Below are positions 62,544 to 64,000 of a DNA stretch of 64,000 nt, one piece after another. The position numbers and the translations under genes were made by a program. The notes below the pieces were generated by a model that did no database searches, was not told where the DNA came from, and saw nothing but the letters and a program-made list of their open reading frames with translations. Positions within the stretch are counted from its first letter, which is position 1. Every line of letters begins with the position of its first letter. The stretch is taken from positions 116,325-180,324 of the forward strand of contig JACNKX010000106.1 of NCBI GenBank assembly GCA_014381825.1, given 5' to 3'. Source of the stretch: Planctomycetota bacterium (lineage in GTDB: Bacteria > Planctomycetota > Planctomycetia > Pirellulales > Pirellulaceae).

Positions 62544-63132
62544 AGCCCGCATATCGAACATCTCCCAGCGTCGCCGAACACACAACGAACCAATGTCGTG
62601 TACGGGAGCGACCGACAGCGCTGTTACAATTAAATATTCTCGGGCGATCGCCCGGTTAGCCGTCGTCTGGTCCGCGCGTCACCGATCAAGCATAGACCGA
62701 CCGTTGGAAAGTGCTCCAGTTGGCGGTTCGCCTGAGATCGGACTCGCGAATATCCAACAACGCTGATGACGTACTCAACCGTCAACTGACATAATGACGA
62801 TGTGAACAGGGCAATTCCCAAACCAAGTTGCGTAGGTTGGGTTGCAACCCAGCTTTGTTCGTAGCTTGCGCTGGGTCGCGACCCAGCCTACTGAACTATC
62901 ATCACTTCACACTACAGTACATGACTACGGATCGCGGATGCACTCACTTCTCACCGACGTGGTTTTGGTATGAACACCGTTGCGGCACTTCTTGGTTTGG
63001 CTGACTCGACAGAAGTAACTGCGACGAACAAATGGATGTACGGGAGACCTCGGCGCAGTTGGTTTTGAATCCATAGTCGTTCTTTCAGTTCCCGTTATCC
63101 AAAACGTTCGCCACTGAAACAAAAAGACTGCT
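62544..63132. other. Gene-free stretch with a palindromic element
   Basis: No reading frame has recognisable protein content. The stretch contains the nested palindrome at 62832 and the upstream region of the glyoxalase-fold gene. The rest is plain intergenic sequence. Confidence 0.5.
62832..62891. repeat. REP/MITE-like element of nested palindromes
   Basis: Two related blocks lie in inverted orientation: GTAGG-TTGGGTTGCAACCCAG at 62832-62852 and CTGGGTCGCGACCCAG-CCTAC at 62871-62891. Each block contains its own palindrome (TGGGTTGCAACCCA and CTGGGTCGCGACCCAG), and the outer GTAGG/CCTAC arms pair with each other. This nested structure is typical of REP or MITE-type elements mobilised in trans. 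Confidence 0.75.
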
Positions 63133-63540
63133 ATGCTCACACAAATCAGCCCATTGTTACAGGTCAACGACTTGGAGCGATCGGTATCGTTCTACGGAGA
63201 CAAACTCGGATTCATCAAAGGGAAAATCCACGATGGCTTCTCGTTGGTCACGCGAAATGATTGCACAATCTACTTGGCACAGAAAACGAGGAATGTCGAC
63301 GTGACGAACAAAGTGGCACGTGCCAGCGATGATGGTTGGTGCAATTATGACCTGCACATTCACTGTGAACCCGGAAGCTTGGATGCTTTGTGTGAAGAGT
63401 TCAAGGCTAATGGGGTCGAGATGGCGGATACCTTCAAGGATGGCCCGGTGACAAGGCCATATGGAATGCGGGACTTCTCCGTTTCCGATCTAGACGGTTA
63501 TGGACTCGTGTTTGGAGAAAGCGTTGATGACGATGACTAG
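63133..63540 (+). CDS. Glyoxalase/bleomycin-resistance (VOC) fold protein
   Basis: A 135-residue vicinal-oxygen-chelate protein made of two beta-alpha-beta-beta-beta modules: QISPLLQVNDLERSVSFYGDKLGF with SLVTRNDCTIYLAQ, and YDLHIHCEPGSLDALCEEFKANG with DFSVSDLDGYGLVFGE. The last Glu and the His in LHIHC are likely metal ligands. The family includes glyoxalase I, dioxygenases and antibiotic-binding proteins; the activity cannot be told from sequence. It stands alone. Confidence 0.88.
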   Translation: MLTQISPLLQVNDLERSVSFYGDKLGFIKGKIHDGFSLVTRNDCTIYLAQKTRNVDVTNKVARASDDGWCNYDLHIHCEPGSLDALCEEFKANGVEMADTFKDGPVTRPYGMRDFSVSDLDGYGLVFGESVDDDD

Positions 63541-64000
63541 CTGACCACCCCCCAGACTTTGTTCCAGTATGCGAACTGCGACGCTCCAATACCTAACGGA
63601 CGATTCCGATCCGACCGCGAATCTCGTCGTCGGGAATTATCTTTGCACGCGACGAGACGCGTGGCGTTTGGGCCTACCGTTGCTCGCGATGGCCGCAGAC
63701 CAGACACTGGCGAAACTTGCAAGAGATGATCTCGGTGGGTAGTGGTACAGTTTGGCCTGAGAAAGTTTTAGTGCCTACCGAGCGGGCAGAGTGCTGACGA
63801 TCAAGGCATTGCTGAAGCCGCCAACGATGCTTTTGCGAGGCTGCGAAGTTCTCGGATTTTGTCGGCATCGTCTCCGTCTGGTAAACGAGCAAGATATGAA
63901 TCGCACTTGGAAATCGCATCGGAATATGAACCGTGCCTATAAGCGTGGACGGCATAATCATAAGTGCGGGAGACGTGCATACCTCGGTTCTGGATAGTTG
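63541..64000. other. Gene-free end of window
   Basis: An open frame on the minus strand (63674-63961) has no signal of coding content such as a ribosome site, domain motif or normal composition. I see no gene, repeat or RNA in this stretch; a gene starting beyond the edge cannot be excluded. Confidence 0.45.

Noticed and set aside
63674..63961. 95-codon minus-strand frame near the window end
   Set aside because: No ribosome site, no domain, and a composition unlike that of neighbouring genes.

Overview
The window reads as chromosomal DNA from a planctomycete, probably of the Pirellulales. The evidence is the protein repertoire: two DUF1501 proteins, a DUF1549/DUF1553 protein next to PPC-domain and cytochrome/WD40 proteins, DUF1598, two BBP7-type outer-membrane barrels, an N-terminal 'ESRTLLA' (LEPR-XLL-like) export motif with a C-terminal dockerin, and Tat-exported Gfo/Idh/MocA dehydrogenases. 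I see no tRNA, rRNA, CRISPR array, phage or transposase. Most operons are short and co-oriented, and several true starts are GTG or TTG codons set by clear Shine-Dalgarno sites.

Layout. 1-8 kb: a 5'-truncated hybrid histidine kinase, an exported DUF1598 protein, then a tight forward operon of TIM-barrel protein, UbiA-like prenyltransferase, second TIM-barrel protein and CinA; the first three recall part of the ebo clusters. 8-11.6 kb: DUF1501 behind a duplicated promoter-like sequence, and two tandem BBP7 barrels. 11.9-21.2 kb: a reverse-strand operon for three large exported proteins (DUF1549/1553, PPC, cytochrome/WD40), two of them carrying long Ala/Lys-rich coiled coils. 21.4-26.8 kb: an exported trypsin-PDZ-PA14 protein and a 1243-residue exported protein made almost wholly of about 29 tandem repeats of about 39 residues. 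26.9-34.3 kb: a reverse-strand lipid operon (KAS II-like synthase, ACP, two CrtI-like FAD oxidoreductases, FabZ, small membrane protein, FabI) headed by an OleD-like reductase. 34.3-41.3 kb: FliG, a 56-residue coiled-coil protein, a CopD-like membrane protein, a CCA/poly(A) nucleotidyltransferase, an LRR lipoprotein, a Gfo/Idh/MocA protein and a small lipoprotein. 41.3-49.3 kb: a short SecA-like ATPase, a secreted metallopeptidase embedded in a PKD-like domain, an ECF sigma/anti-sigma/exported protein operon and a second DUF1501 protein. 49.5-54.7 kb: a second Gfo/Idh/MocA protein and a sugar-acid operon (KDG kinase-like, 6-phosphogluconate dehydrogenase, SDR). 54.7-61.6 kb: a signalling island with two histidine kinases and many receiver domains but no DNA-binding output domain. 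61.6-64 kb: a small membrane protein, a REP-like palindromic element and a glyoxalase-fold protein.

The strongest leads are the 39-residue repeat protein with a possible higher-order duplication, the dedicated lipid operon with two CrtI-like enzymes, the partial ebo-like operon, the LOV-type PAS domain whose photoactive cysteine is alanine, the metallopeptidase apparently inserted in a PKD domain, the CinA with a degenerate amidase site, and the kinase/receiver island. All functional statements come from reading motifs; no searches were run.
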